DNA of 64,000 nt from Fundicoccus ignavus (GCF_009659375.1 NZ_WJQT01000002.1:214912-278911), one strand, 5' to 3'. Positions 9,042-17,688 are shown, counted from the first letter of the stretch. Translations and numbers: made by a program. Notes: a model not told the origin generated them from the sequence alone.

Positions 9042-9812
9042 ATGTCGAATAATGAATTGAAATTAGAACTAGATGCTTTTCAGGGACCATTTGATTTACT
9101 ATTGCACCTGATTAAGCAAATGAAAGTTGATATTAATGATATTCCCATGAGTGAAATCACTTCACAATACTTGGCTTACCTACATTCGATGAAAGAATTC
9201 CAATTGGATATTGCGGGAGATTATTTGGTAATGGCGGCGACTTTATTAGAAATAAAAAGTCGCCTCTTGTTGCCTATAGAGCCAGAACCAGATCTTGAAG
9301 GGGATTATGAGCCTGAAGATCCACGTCAAGTGCTAGTCCAACAATTATTGCTTTACCAACAGTTTCAAGATGTGGCAACAGCTTTGGAGATTAAACAGGT
9401 GGAACGTGCGGAGTTATATACACGTCCTAGTGAAGATTTATCTGGTATGCAAACTTTTGTGCCTTTGGATGAAGGGGATATAACGCTAGACCAATTAACA
9501 GCAGCGATGGCCTTAGCGCTCCAGAAAGAATTGGAAAGAGTGCCTAAGCAAAAAGAAATTAACCATGACCCCTTAACAGTTTCAGAAAAAATGGATGAGA
9601 TTCTTTCAATTATTAACACTTTAGATGAGCATAATAGTATTGAATTTAGTGATTTGCTTAATGGAGGTAATCGGCACGAAGTTATTACGACATTTATGGC
9701 TATGTTGGAATTGGTTCGAAAGCAAGCAATTATTTTTAAACAAACTATGGCCTTAGCGCCTATAAATATATTAAAAGCGGAAGGAGCCAACGGTTTAAAT
9801 GAAGTTAATTAA
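9042..9812 (+). CDS. scpA: Segregation and condensation protein A
   Basis: Kleisin subunit of the SMC-ScpAB condensin that organises and segregates the chromosome. The N-terminal signature FQGPFDLLLHLIKQMKVDINDIP contacts SMC, and a helical middle holds SRLLLP. The C-terminal winged helix (FSDLLNGGNRHEVITTFMAMLELVR) is characteristic. Length 256 residues is typical. The 3' end overlaps scpB by 14 bases, so translation is coupled, consistent with the fixed stoichiometry of the complex. Confidence 0.96.
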   Translation: MSNNELKLELDAFQGPFDLLLHLIKQMKVDINDIPMSEITSQYLAYLHSMKEFQLDIAGDYLVMAATLLEIKSRLLLPIEPEPDLEGDYEPEDPRQVLVQQLLLYQQFQDVATALEIKQVERAELYTRPSEDLSGMQTFVPLDEGDITLDQLTAAMALALQKELERVPKQKEINHDPLTVSEKMDEILSIINTLDEHNSIEFSDLLNGGNRHEVITTFMAMLELVRKQAIIFKQTMALAPINILKAEGANGLNEVN

Positions 9813-10389
9813 ACGAGTTTATGCAATTCTTTTCGTAGCAGGTCAGGAAGGTGTAAGTCGTGAACAATTGGCGAATTCCTTACAAGTTCCAATGAAAGAA
9901 ATTGATGAAGCCCTACAACAATTGAAGTTAAATTTTGATAATGATGATGAAACGCCAATTGAATTAGTGAATTTTAATCAACATTTCCTTCTTGTTACTA
10001 AGAAAGACGTTGCTAAAGATGTTGAGGTTTATGCCCAGTCTCCTTATAAGAATACATTAACTCGAGCCGCTATCGAAACTTTAGCAATTATTGCTTATCG
10101 TCAACCTATTACTCGATTGGCAGTAGATGAAATACGGGGTGTCTCATCTGCAAATATGATCCAAAAATTAATCGGTCGAGATCTTGTGAAAGAAGTTGGG
10201 CGTGTAGAAGCACCAGGTAGACCGGTTTTATATGGTATTACAAATTATTTTATGGACTACTTTGGTTTAGAGTCTCTAGAAGATTTACCAGAGGTAGAGC
10301 CATTAGCTTTAAACTCGGAGTCCGCGGTAGAGGATTTATTTTCTACTAAGAATTGGCAAATTGAATTATTCGATGAATTAGAGCAATAA
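9799..10389 (+). CDS. scpB: Segregation and condensation protein B
   Basis: Kleisin-interacting partner of ScpA, built from two winged-helix domains. The recognisable core is ETLAIIAYRQPITRLAVDEIRGVSSANMIQKL (about residues 93-125), followed by GRVEAPGRPVLYGIT. It dimerises and binds the middle of ScpA. At 196 residues it is of normal length, with an acidic C-terminal tail. Its ATG lies inside the end of scpA. Confidence 0.96.
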   Translation: MKLIKRVYAILFVAGQEGVSREQLANSLQVPMKEIDEALQQLKLNFDNDDETPIELVNFNQHFLLVTKKDVAKDVEVYAQSPYKNTLTRAAIETLAIIAYRQPITRLAVDEIRGVSSANMIQKLIGRDLVKEVGRVEAPGRPVLYGITNYFMDYFGLESLEDLPEVEPLALNSESAVEDLFSTKNWQIELFDELEQ

Positions 10390-10413
10390 ATTATTAGAAA
10401 ATAGGTGTTAAAT

Positions 10414-11142
10414 ATGGAACGATTACAAAAGGTTATGGCGCATGCTGGTGTTGATAGTAGACGCAAGTGTGAACAACTTATTTTGGATGGTAGAGTTAAA
10501 GTTAATGGTCAAGTGGTTCGTGAGTTGGGTGTAAAAGTAGGGAATAATGATCGCATTGAAGTAGATGAAGTACCTATTTATAAAGAAGAGCCACGTTACA
10601 TTTTGTTAAACAAACCACGTGCTGTTATTAGTGCAGTGAGTGACGATAAAAATCGTCGTGTGGTTTTAGATTTGATTGAGGGAGTTTCTGAGCGAATTTA
10701 TCCAGTTGGACGTTTAGATTATGATACTACAGGGTTAATTATTCTGACGAATGATGGTGAATTTGCAAATTTATTAATGCATCCGAAACATCAAATTGAT
10801 AAAATTTATGTGGCCAAAGTAAAAGGAATACTGAATCAAAACGCTTTGAATAAACTTGAACGTGGAGTCATAATTGATGGTAAAAAAACCTCGAAGGCTA
10901 AGGCGAAGGTAATTTCGTCAAATCCTAATAATCAAACTTCTATTGTGGAATTAACGATTCACGAAGGCTGGAATCATCAAGTTAAAAAGATGTTTGAATC
11001 AGTAGGTCATCCAGTAATGAAATTAAAAAGAGAACGTTTTGCCTTTTTAGATATTCGAGGATTAGAAGTTAGCCAATGGAGAGATTTAACGGCTTTTGAA
11101 GTAGATAAATTATTTAAATTGGCTCAATCTAATAAAAAATAA
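10414..11142 (+). CDS. rluB: 23S rRNA pseudouridine synthase RluB type
   Basis: RsuA/RluB-family pseudouridine synthase; the family member downstream of scpB in Firmicutes modifies position 2605 of 23S rRNA. It has an N-terminal S4 RNA-binding domain (residues 1-60, MERLQKVMAHAGVDSRRKCE). The catalytic domain has YPVGRLDYDTTGLIILTNDGE with the nucleophilic Asp, and LTIHEGWNHQVKKMFE. I start at ATG 10414, six bases after the AGGTG site. The upstream in-frame GTG 10405 would overlap that site. It is the last gene of the ribT operon. Confidence 0.93.
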   Translation: MERLQKVMAHAGVDSRRKCEQLILDGRVKVNGQVVRELGVKVGNNDRIEVDEVPIYKEEPRYILLNKPRAVISAVSDDKNRRVVLDLIEGVSERIYPVGRLDYDTTGLIILTNDGEFANLLMHPKHQIDKIYVAKVKGILNQNALNKLERGVIIDGKKTSKAKAKVISSNPNNQTSIVELTIHEGWNHQVKKMFESVGHPVMKLKRERFAFLDIRGLEVSQWRDLTAFEVDKLFKLAQSNKK

Positions 11143-11174
11143 TCAAATAAATATTATAATTTATATGAACTTGC

Positions 11175-11203
11175 TTGCCAAGTCACAAGTTACATGCTAT
11201 AAT
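11175..11203 (+). promoter_or_regulatory. Extended -10 promoter of the FMN-controlled ribU transcript
   Basis: TTGCCA (11175-11180), 17 bases, TATAAT (11198-11203), with TGC just before the -10. Transcription would begin near 11210, immediately before the riboswitch. Confidence 0.75.
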
Positions 11204-11221
11204 AATTTCAAATAAAACAAT

Positions 11222-11342
11222 ACGTCTTCGGGGCAGGGTGAAATTCCCGACCGGTGGTATAGTCCACGACGAAGTAATATTTATTACTTTGATGAACTGG
11301 TGTGATTCCAGTACCGACAGTAAAGTCTGATAGTAGAAGAGA
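11222..11342 (+). promoter_or_regulatory. FMN riboswitch (RFN element)
   Basis: The conserved RFN core is legible: CTTCGGGGCAGGGTGAAATT, CCCGACCGG, a variable hairpin built on GAAGTAAT and ATTACTTT, GATTCCAGTACCGACAGT, AAGTCTG and closing GTAGAAGAGA. FMN binding is expected to favour the downstream terminator and so shut off the riboflavin transporter when flavin is plentiful. Confidence 0.96.
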
Positions 11343-11365
11343 TTGCATAACTATGCTTATTTGAC

Positions 11366-11415
11366 TACACCGTATTTGCCGAAGATTTAATTAGGTAATT
11401 ATGGTGTATTTTTTT
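11366..11415 (+). terminator. Riboswitch expression-platform terminator
   Basis: TACACC (11366-11371) and the following TA/TGCC bases pair with GGTA/TA and GGTGTA (11403-11408), and seven T follow (11409-11415). It lies between the aptamer and ribU, the expected place for FMN-controlled attenuation. Confidence 0.8.
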
Positions 11416-11480
11416 GAGTATAGAAACTCTCTGAGTTTGCTTGCTTTCTATTCCATGAGACGTGGAAGGAGAAATAAGTA

Positions 11481-12122
11481 ATGAAGAAAATGAAGTTATC
11501 GCGTGTAATGTTTTTGGCAATTTTGGGGGCATGGGCAATTGTACTTAGAACGTTTGATTTTCCTATTCTACCAGCTGCACCTTTCTTAAAAATTGATTTT
11601 AGTGATTTAATGGTCTTAATCGGCTTGCTTACAAGTGGACCAATTGGGGCAGTAATCGTAGCGGGTACTCGAGATTTATTAAATTATATTATGAGTGGTG
11701 GGCAAATGGGCTTGCCAATTGGAGTGATCATGAGTTTTATTGCATCAATGGCAATGTTTTTACCAACTCACTTTATCTTATCTAAATTAAAAAAAGCATC
11801 AATTAATGTAAAATATGCACTAATGAGTGCAACTTTGGTTATATTTTTAGTCGGAGCTATGTCTCTTTTCAACTACTACATAGCATTACCATGGTATGTA
11901 GCTGTCTTAAATTTCCCTATACCAGACTTGTTCGGATATTTAATTACAATCATCGTACCATTTAACTTGATTAAAGGTATAATTTTAGCTGTTGGACAAA
12001 TTATCGTCATTAAAACATTAGTTCCAATGATGAAAAAAAGAAATATGCTTTACGAAGCATATTCCTTTGAAAAGAAGTCTATTAATTCTCCGGATGTTCG
12101 ATTATCTCAATCGCACGGGTAG
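11481..12122 (+). CDS. ribU: Riboflavin ECF transporter substrate-binding subunit RibU
   Basis: Integral membrane S component that captures riboflavin and works with the shared ECF energising module (EcfA, EcfA', EcfT, not in this window). It has about six hydrophobic helices (for example VMFLAILGAWAIVLRTF, LMVLIGLLTSGPIGAVIVAG, VIMSFIASMAMFLPTHF, LVIFLVGAMSLFNYYIA). LPAAPFLKIDFSDL is a RibU motif. The FMN riboswitch upstream fixes the substrate. GGAAGGAG lies nine bases before the ATG. The last 13 codons are encoded opposite the 3' end of a ferredoxin gene copy, and the final 161 bases lie inside a 261-bp tandem duplication (11962-12483). Confidence 0.93.
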   Translation: MKKMKLSRVMFLAILGAWAIVLRTFDFPILPAAPFLKIDFSDLMVLIGLLTSGPIGAVIVAGTRDLLNYIMSGGQMGLPIGVIMSFIASMAMFLPTHFILSKLKKASINVKYALMSATLVIFLVGAMSLFNYYIALPWYVAVLNFPIPDLFGYLITIIVPFNLIKGIILAVGQIIVIKTLVPMMKKRNMLYEAYSFEKKSINSPDVRLSQSHG

Positions 12123-12483
12123 GACAACGGTAAGCTGCGGGAGTGGCCATTTCGTGTTGAAGTGGCGTGCTCTCTTTTTTTATAAAGGCAATTCCGTCAT
12201 CCTTACAGTCAAAAACTTCAGGTTAACTTGATTAAAGGTGTTATTTTAGCTGTTGGGCAAATTATCGTCATTAAAACATTAGTTCCAATGATGAAAAAAA
12301 GAAATATGCTTTACGAAGCATATTCCTTTGAAAAGAAGTCTATTAATTCTCCGGATGTTCGATTATCTCAATCGCACGGGTAGGACAACGGTAAGCTGCG
12401 GGAGTAGCCATTTCTTGTTGAAGTGGCTTACTCTCTTTTTTTATAAAGGCAATTCCGTCATCTTTACAGTCAAAAACTTCAGG
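11962..12483. repeat. 261-bp direct tandem duplication spanning ribU 3' end and ferredoxin 3' end
   Basis: Unit 1 is 11962-12222 and unit 2 is 12223-12483. They differ at only eight positions, all near the two ends (for example 11979, 11981, 11996, 12145). The central 148 bases (11997-12144) are identical. Each unit carries the last part of ribU on the + strand and of the ferredoxin gene on the - strand. The intact ribU runs into unit 1 and the intact ferredoxin runs into unit 2, so neither gene is broken. Unit 2 therefore holds a dead ribU tail (12223-12383). Confidence 0.92.
12082..12222 (-). pseudogene. Ferredoxin C-terminal fragment left by the duplication
   Basis: Encodes about 46 residues matching the ferredoxin at 12343-12546 (EVFDCKDDGIAFIKKES, then YRCPTRAIEIIEHPEN) with a few changes (TPLQHE versus KPLQQE). 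It has no start codon and is preceded by an in-frame TAA at the duplication junction. The cluster-binding CIACGLC half is missing, so it cannot make a working ferredoxin. Confidence 0.85.
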
Positions 12484-12546
12484 ATAATGAAGATAGCAAA
12501 GGCCGCATGCAATGCATTTTTCTGGAATTATGTCTAATCTGTTCAC
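12343..12546 (-). CDS. fer: Ferredoxin, single [4Fe-4S] type
   Basis: A 67-residue acidic electron carrier. The cluster ligands are C-x2-C-x2-C (CIACGLC, about residues 12-18) and the remote C-P in YRCPTRAI. This is the mono-cluster arrangement of Bacillus Fer, not the eight-iron clostridial type. The start is GTG (12546), with GGTG five bases upstream. In Bacillus, ribU, fer and a LysM-protein gene (ypbE) are near neighbours, with recQ genes between the last two. Here the recQ-type genes are absent but the rest of the order is kept. Its 3' half is duplicated at 12082-12222. Confidence 0.9.
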   Translation of the reverse strand: MNRLDIIPEKCIACGLCYLHYPEVFDCKDDGIAFIKKESKPLQQEMATPAAYRCPTRAIEIIEHPEN

Positions 12547-12689
12547 TTTTTCACCGCCATTTGTTACAATGTAATTACATTATTATATCATTTATGTATT
12601 AAAAGGGTTTGCATATTTTTTATTTTTTTAAAATAAAGTATGATGATAGTGTGCTTTTAGAATAGCATTGCTAGCTATTAAAGAAAAAA

Positions 12690-12712
12690 TATGTTATTAA
12701 TAGTATAACATA
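12690..12712. promoter_or_regulatory. Perfect inverted repeat before the LysM gene
   Basis: TATGTTAT (12690-12697) and ATAACATA (12705-12712) are a perfect 8-bp inverted repeat with a 7-base spacer, ending three bases before the AGGAGG ribosome binding site. It could be an operator or an RNA hairpin that hides the translation start. A second small repeat, AATAGC/GCTATT, lies at 12661-12679. Confidence 0.4.
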
Positions 12713-12728
12713 TGTAGGAGGAATTTTG

Positions 12729-13376
12729 ATGGCAAAAGATAATGAACAATTTGATAATCAAGAACATCAAGATGAGCAACAACCAAAACAGGAAAGTAAA
12801 TTCAAAGCGCCTTGGAATAAAAAATTCGGTGAAGATGAGAACTTGAAAACACGTCAATACTCACGTGCTGCGCGTAATCAACCAGTCAAAGAAGCTACTA
12901 CTTTATCTAAAGTATTATTATTCTTGTTAGTTATTACGTTACTATCACCATTTTTATTGTATTGGTTTGTAAGTGCTCAAAAATCTGAAAACCAGATACC
13001 ACAGAGAACAACTTCACAGATTCTAATCGATCAAAGCTCATCGAGTGAAACATCAAGTGAATCAACAAGTGAATCTTCATCTGAAGAAACAGAATCAGTT
13101 AGTTCGAGAGAAATTGAGGAGAGTTCTGATGAATCTTCTTCAGTTGAGTCAAGCGTACCAGTAGAGTCAACACCGGTAGAGTCAACACCGGTAGAGTCAA
13201 CTCCACCAGTTGAAACTCCAACAGAACCAGCAAGTACATACTATGTGGTACAACAAGGTGATTCTTGGTATGGCATCGCAACGTCGTATGGTATTGATGT
13301 ATATACATTGGCTCAAGCCAATGGTGCAACAATCGATACACCAATTTTCCCAGGAATGGAAATTCTAATTCCTTAA
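12729..13376 (+). CDS. Membrane-anchored LysM-domain protein
   Basis: Cell-wall-associated protein resembling YpbE. Residues 1-55 are charged and cytoplasmic. One membrane helix follows (about 59-78, LSKVLLFLLVITLLSPFLLY), oriented as a type II anchor. Next is a long Ser/Glu/Pro/Thr linker with the near-perfect repeat VESTP, and last a C-terminal LysM peptidoglycan-binding domain (YYVVQQGDSWYGIATSYGID to the final ILIP). The start is ATG 12729, seven bases after AGGAGG. I see no enzymatic domain, so it is probably a structural or scaffolding wall protein. A strong terminator follows. Confidence 0.85.
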   Translation: MAKDNEQFDNQEHQDEQQPKQESKFKAPWNKKFGEDENLKTRQYSRAARNQPVKEATTLSKVLLFLLVITLLSPFLLYWFVSAQKSENQIPQRTTSQILIDQSSSSETSSESTSESSSEETESVSSREIEESSDESSSVESSVPVESTPVESTPVESTPPVETPTEPASTYYVVQQGDSWYGIATSYGIDVYTLAQANGATIDTPIFPGMEILIP

Positions 13377-13391
13377 TTTAGGATTTTTATT

Positions 13392-13440
13392 ATCACGTTT
13401 CTCAACTTGTGCTTTTAGCATTGAGGGAAACGTGATTTTC
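13392..13440 (+). terminator. Intrinsic terminator after the LysM gene
   Basis: ATCACGTTTC (13392-13401) pairs with GAAACGTGAT (13427-13436), extended by TCAA/TTGA with a two-base bulge, and is followed by TTTTC. Confidence 0.8.
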
Positions 13441-13483
13441 TATGTAATAAACCAATGATGGTATTAAGAAAAGGAAGTTGAAG

Positions 13484-14152
13484 ATGACAATTACAATTGC
13501 AATTGATGGACCAGCTGCTTCTGGAAAAAGTACGATTGCTAAGCAAATCGCAAAAAAATTGAATATTACTTATATTGATACAGGTGCGATGTATCGTGGC
13601 GTAACGCTAGCTATCTTAAAGCGAGGAATTGAGGTAGAGAATGTTCAAGAGATAAGAAATATTCTAAATAATATTGAATTAGATTTTAATTTTGTTAATG
13701 GAGTACAACATTTATTTTTAGATGGACAAGATGCTGAAGAAGAAATTCGAAGTATAGAAGTGTCGCAGAATGTTTCGGCAGTATCAGCTTTAGATTTTGT
13801 TAGAGAAAAGTTAGTTGATCTACAACGTAAGATGGCGGAGAAACAATCAGTCGTAATGGATGGTAGAGATATTGGAACAGTCGTATTGCCTAAAGCAGAC
13901 TTTAAATTTTTCTTTATCGCTAGTCCAGAAATACGTGCTCAGAGACGTTATGACGAGAATATCGCTCGAGGTATTAATACTCAAACATTTGAAGAGTTAA
14001 AGCAAGATATTATACGTCGTGATGAGTATGATTCAACAAGAGAACACAGTCCATTAAAACAAGCAGATGACGCGATTGCAGTTGATACTGGCTTGTTATC
14101 CATTGAAGAAAATGTTGAGTATGTGTTGAGTCTTATTCAAAAGACAAACTAA
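13484..14152 (+). CDS. cmk: Cytidylate kinase
   Basis: Phosphorylates CMP and dCMP with ATP, feeding CTP and dCTP synthesis. The P-loop IDGPAASGKSTIAKQIAKKL is at residues 7-26. IDTGAMYRGVTLA and VVMDGRDIGTVVLP follow, with FFIASPEIRAQRR near residue 140 and the lid Arg residues in RRDEYDSTRE. ATG 13484 lies eight bases after AAGGA; an in-frame TTG at 13478 is too close to that site. The cmk-rpsA-der-hup order downstream is conserved in Firmicutes. Confidence 0.96.
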   Translation: MTITIAIDGPAASGKSTIAKQIAKKLNITYIDTGAMYRGVTLAILKRGIEVENVQEIRNILNNIELDFNFVNGVQHLFLDGQDAEEEIRSIEVSQNVSAVSALDFVREKLVDLQRKMAEKQSVVMDGRDIGTVVLPKADFKFFFIASPEIRAQRRYDENIARGINTQTFEELKQDIIRRDEYDSTREHSPLKQADDAIAVDTGLLSIEENVEYVLSLIQKTN

Positions 14153-14213
14153 GAGCTCAATTTAGTTTAATATTATGATAAATCACGAAGAATTAAATAA
14201 AAACAAGAGTGAC

Positions 14214-14242
14214 TAGACTAATAATGTTTTTTTTGTTACAAT
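14214..14242 (+). promoter_or_regulatory. Possible promoter of rpsA
   Basis: TAGACT (14214-14219), 17 bases, TACAAT (14237-14242), followed by a leader of about 65 bases before the S1-protein start. Confidence 0.45.
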
Positions 14243-14314
14243 TATTATTAGGTGGTTTGTATACACAATATACAAGCAACAATTTATAGGTAATCGCTTA
14301 GGAGGAACTGGTAG

Positions 14315-15637
14315 ATGTCAGAGTTTGTAGAGAACAATGAATTAAATGAAGAAGTTGTATCAGCTGAAGAGGTTGAAGCAACTGAAGAAGTAACAATGAC
14401 TTCAATGGAAGACGCTTTAGATAGCGTATTAGACATTAAAGTTGGCGACACTGTTAAAGGTGATGTATTAGCATTTGATGATAATCAAGTACGTGTTGCT
14501 ATTAAAGAATCAGGTGGTTTAGAAGGTGTTATTCCACCAAATGAATTATCAGCTGCACCATACGAAGCATTAACTGATATTGTTAATATTGGTGATGAAA
14601 TTGAATTGGTAGTTTTAAAACCAATTAAAGATAAAGAGAACGGAAACTTCTTATTATCTAAAAAACGTGTAGACGCTAAAAAAGTTTGGGTAGAAATCCA
14701 AGAAAAAGCAGACAAAGGCGAAACTATTACAGCACCTGTTAAAGATGTTGTTAAAGGTGGTTTAGTTGTTGATGCTGGTGTTCGTGGATTCGTTCCAGCT
14801 TCAATGGTTGAAGATCACTTCGTAGAAGACTTCGCACCATATAAAGGTCAAACATTAGAATTCGCTATCGTTGAAATCGAACCAAGCGAAAACCGTTTAA
14901 TCTTATCTCACAAAGAAATCGCTCGTAAAGAACGCGAAGCTAAACGTGAATCATTAATGGATGAATTAGTAGAAGATTCAATCGTTGAAGGTACTGTAGC
15001 TCGCTTAACTAACTTCGGTGCATTTGTTGATTTAGGTGGAGTAGACGGATTAGTTCACATTAGCCGTATCGCTCACGAGCATATTGCTAAACCAAGTGAT
15101 GTTTTAACTATTGGCGATAAAGTTAATGTTAAAGTATTATCAGTCGACAAAGAAAAAGGTAGAGTATCATTATCAATTAAAGATACTTTAGATGGACCTT
15201 GGGATAACATTGAAGAAAAAGCTCCAGAAGGATCTGTATTAACAGGTACTGTTAAACGCTTAACAAGCTTTGGTGCTTTTGTTGAAGTATTCCCAGCTGT
15301 TGAAGGCTTAGTTCATATTTCACAAATTGCTCACGAGCATATTGCGACTCCTCACGAAAAATTACAAGAGGGTCAAGAAGTTGAAGTTAAAGTATTAAGT
15401 GCTGATCCAGAAGCTCAACGCTTATCATTATCAATCAAAGCTTTATTAGATAAGCCAGCTCAAGAAGAAGGCGAAGCTCCAGTAGCAAAAGAAGCTGCTC
15501 CAAAACAACGTAAGCCAAAAGCTAAACAAAAACCAGTTACTGAAACTTACTCTGATAACTCATCAGAAGGAAGCTTTACATTAGCTGATATGTTAGGTGA
15601 CGCTTTTGACGCTTTAAGTTCAGAAGAAGAAGCTTAA
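14315..15637 (+). CDS. rpsA: 30S ribosomal protein S1 homologue (four S1 domains)
   Basis: RNA-binding protein of the S1/YpfD class. Four S1 OB-folds are visible. They start near IKVGDTVKGDVLAF (residue 41), ETITAPVKDVVKGGLVVDAG (134), DSIVEGTVARLTNFGAFVDL (221) and SVLTGTVKRLTSFGAFVEVF (307). GVDGLVHISRIAHEHIA and VEGLVHISQIAHEHIA recur in the last two. An acidic N-terminus and a Lys/Pro-rich C-terminal tail flank them. Low-GC Gram-positive S1 proteins have four domains rather than the six of enterobacteria, so this is full length. Codon bias is strong. AGGAGG lies just upstream and a perfect terminator follows. Confidence 0.93.
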   Translation: MSEFVENNELNEEVVSAEEVEATEEVTMTSMEDALDSVLDIKVGDTVKGDVLAFDDNQVRVAIKESGGLEGVIPPNELSAAPYEALTDIVNIGDEIELVVLKPIKDKENGNFLLSKKRVDAKKVWVEIQEKADKGETITAPVKDVVKGGLVVDAGVRGFVPASMVEDHFVEDFAPYKGQTLEFAIVEIEPSENRLILSHKEIARKEREAKRESLMDELVEDSIVEGTVARLTNFGAFVDLGGVDGLVHISRIAHEHIAKPSDVLTIGDKVNVKVLSVDKEKGRVSLSIKDTLDGPWDNIEEKAPEGSVLTGTVKRLTSFGAFVEVFPAVEGLVHISQIAHEHIATPHEKLQEGQEVEVKVLSADPEAQRLSLSIKALLDKPAQEEGEAPVAKEAAPKQRKPKAKQKPVTETYSDNSSEGSFTLADMLGDAFDALSSEEEA

Positions 15638-15670
15638 TATTTTTTAGTAATTAATTGGCTGTATAGCCCG

Positions 15671-15706
15671 GAGACTGACTAATTCTTGGTCAGTCTCTTG
15701 TTTTGT
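15671..15706 (+). terminator. Intrinsic terminator after rpsA
   Basis: GAGACTGAC (15671-15679) pairs perfectly with GTCAGTCTC (15689-15697), nine bases of loop between them, and is followed by TTGTTTTG. Confidence 0.88.
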
Positions 15707-15751
15707 CTAATTCTCAATTTTTAGATAGATAACAATGGAGGTGAATGAGAA

Positions 15752-17065
15752 ATGAGTATACCAACTATAGCTTTAGTAGGCCGTCCAAACGTAGGTAAAT
15801 CGACTGTATTTAACCGCCTTATCGGTGAAAGAGTTTCGATCGTTGCGGATTTTCCTGGGGTTACTAGAGATAGAATTTATTCAACTGGTGAGTGGTTAGG
15901 AAAAGAATTTCGTCTAATTGATACTGGTGGAATTGAAATGACAAATGAGCCGTTAATGGATCAGGTACGTTTTCAAGCTGAAATCGCAATGGATGAAGCG
16001 GATATTATTATTTTCTTAGTGAGTGCTCAAGAGGGTTTAACAGATGCAGATGAAGAAATCGGTCATATGTTACATCGTACGAAGAAACCAGTTATTTTAG
16101 CTGTTAATAAGACTGATAACCCTGAACAAAGACAAGAAATCTATGATTTCTATGCATTAGGACATGGTGAGCCATATCCAGTCTCTGGAGCTCATGGAAC
16201 TGGGTTTGGTGATTTACTAGATGAGGTGATGGTTCAAGCTCCGTCTGATAGTTCAGATACAGAGGAAGATACATCAATCAAATTTAGTTTTATTGGTCGT
16301 CCAAACGTAGGTAAATCAAGTTTAGTAAACAGCATACTTAAAGAAGAGCGTGTAATTGTTTCTAATATAGAAGGAACTACACGTGAAGCAGTAGATACTA
16401 AGTTTACGAGTCAAAGTGGTCGTGAATTCACGATGATTGATACAGCTGGTATCCGTAAACGTGGTAAAGTTTACGAACAAACAGAGAAGTATAGTGTTTT
16501 ACGAGCAATGTCAGCAATTGAAAGAAGTGACATTGTTTGTATGGTAATCGATGCAGAGACTGGGATACGTGAACAAGATAAACGAGTTGCGGGTTATGCG
16601 TATGATGCAGGTAAAGGCATTGTAATCGTAGTAAACAAATGGGATGCAGTTGACAAATCGGATAATAAATTCGAAGAGTTCACAAAAGATATTCGTGCTG
16701 AATTCCAGTATTTATCTTTTGCGCCAATCTTATTTGTAAGTGCTAAAACAGGTCAACGTTTAAATAAATTACCTGAATTATTAGAGATGATTTACGATAA
16801 CCGCCACCGTCGCGTACAATCTTCAGTTCTGAATGATGTAGTGAGTGATGCGGTTGCAATGAACCCTACACCGACTGACAAAGGTCGTCGATTGAAAATC
16901 TATTATATGACTCAAGTTGCGGTTAATCCTCCTACGTTTGTAGTTTTTGTTAATGATGTTGAATTAATGCACTTTAGTTACGAGCGATTCCTAGAGAACC
17001 AATTACGGAATGCATTCTATTTTGAAGGAACACCTTTGAAATTAATTGTTAGGGAACGGAAATAA
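15752..17065 (+). CDS. der: Ribosome biogenesis GTPase Der (EngA)
   Basis: Essential GTPase acting in 50S subunit maturation. It has two consecutive G domains: [14 protein letters not shown] with DTGG and NKTD (residues 9-160), and [15 protein letters not shown] with DTAGI and NKWD (about 178-350). The KH-like C-terminal domain ([20 protein letters not shown]) follows. The 437-residue length is standard. GGAGGTG lies nine bases before the ATG. It is followed by hup, as in Bacillus. Confidence 0.97.
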   Translation: MSIPTIALVGRPNVGKSTVFNRLIGERVSIVADFPGVTRDRIYSTGEWLGKEFRLIDTGGIEMTNEPLMDQVRFQAEIAMDEADIIIFLVSAQEGLTDADEEIGHMLHRTKKPVILAVNKTDNPEQRQEIYDFYALGHGEPYPVSGAHGTGFGDLLDEVMVQAPSDSSDTEEDTSIKFSFIGRPNVGKSSLVNSILKEERVIVSNIEGTTREAVDTKFTSQSGREFTMIDTAGIRKRGKVYEQTEKYSVLRAMSAIERSDIVCMVIDAETGIREQDKRVAGYAYDAGKGIVIVVNKWDAVDKSDNKFEEFTKDIRAEFQYLSFAPILFVSAKTGQRLNKLPELLEMIYDNRHRRVQSSVLNDVVSDAVAMNPTPTDKGRRLKIYYMTQVAVNPPTFVVFVNDVELMHFSYERFLENQLRNAFYFEGTPLKLIVRERK

Positions 17066-17098
17066 TATTAAATTTTTGAGACTTATTAACGTAAAACA

Positions 17099-17127
17099 TT
17101 GTATTAACAAGTTTTATGTGATATTCT
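17099..17127 (+). promoter_or_regulatory. Possible promoter of hup
   Basis: TTGTAT (17099-17104), 17 bases, TATTCT (17122-17127), giving a leader of about 90 bases. Confidence 0.4.
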
Positions 17128-17224
17128 AGTAAAGAAATAACCAAGATGATTATACCCACGGGTTTATTTCATTAATAAGACAGTTGCTCATTTAGAGCAC
17201 AATTTTAAAGGAGGATTTACTAAT

Positions 17225-17500
17225 ATGGCAAACAAAGCAGAATTAGTAGAAAGAGTAGCAGCGAAAACAAATTTAACTAAGAAAGACGTTACAGCAACAG
17301 TTGAAGCGTTATTTGAAACAATTCAAGACGTATTAGCTGAAGGCGAAAAAGTACAAGTAATTGGCTTCGGTACTTTCGAAGTTCGTGACCGTGCAGCAAG
17401 AAAAGGTCGCAACCCTCAAACAGGTGAAGAAATTGAAATCGCAGCTAGCAAAGTTCCTGGCTTCAAAGCTGGTAAAGCTTTAAAAGATGCAGTTAAATAA
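17225..17500 (+). CDS. hup: HU-family DNA-binding protein
   Basis: Small basic histone-like protein that bends and compacts DNA as a dimer. The 91 residues start [20 protein letters not shown] and contain the family signature [21 protein letters not shown] in the DNA-binding arm. AAAGGAGG precedes the start. Codon use is highly biased, matching an abundant protein, and the gene has its own promoter and terminator. Confidence 0.97.
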   Translation: MANKAELVERVAAKTNLTKKDVTATVEALFETIQDVLAEGEKVQVIGFGTFEVRDRAARKGRNPQTGEEIEIAASKVPGFKAGKALKDAVK

Positions 17501-17511
17501 TTGAACTTTAT

Positions 17512-17549
17512 AACCCCTAGAGCCGCAAGGCTTCAGGGGTTGTTTTTTT
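17512..17549 (+). terminator. Intrinsic terminator after hup
   Basis: AACCCCT and AGCC (17512-17524) pair with GGCT and AGGGGTT (17529-17541) around a GCAA tetraloop, with a two-base internal mismatch, and seven T follow. Confidence 0.88.
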
Positions 17550-17679
17550 GTTTTGAGGTTGAAGTGTTGACCAATTGCGGACTAATTTGACCGAGTTACT
17601 TAATTAAACGGCGGTGTAATCAGTCTATTTTGAATCAAAATATGAATATTTCTTGGAACTTTTTATGATGGGCAGTTCA

Positions 17680-17688
17680 TGTTATAAT
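17680..17688 (+). promoter_or_regulatory. Extended -10 promoter before the TPR gene
   Basis: TGT followed by TATAAT (17683-17688), 34 bases before the chosen start. No good -35 is visible. The palindrome ATTTTGAATCAAAAT (17627-17641) lies about 45 bases upstream. Confidence 0.5.

Noticed and set aside
12328..12537. Plus-strand reading frame in the second duplication unit
   Set aside because: It is out of frame with ribU and opposite the ferredoxin gene; a by-product of the duplication, not a gene.
13160..13215. Short direct repeats in the LysM gene as a possible CRISPR or regulatory repeat
   Set aside because: They encode the in-frame VESTP linker repeat of a surface protein.
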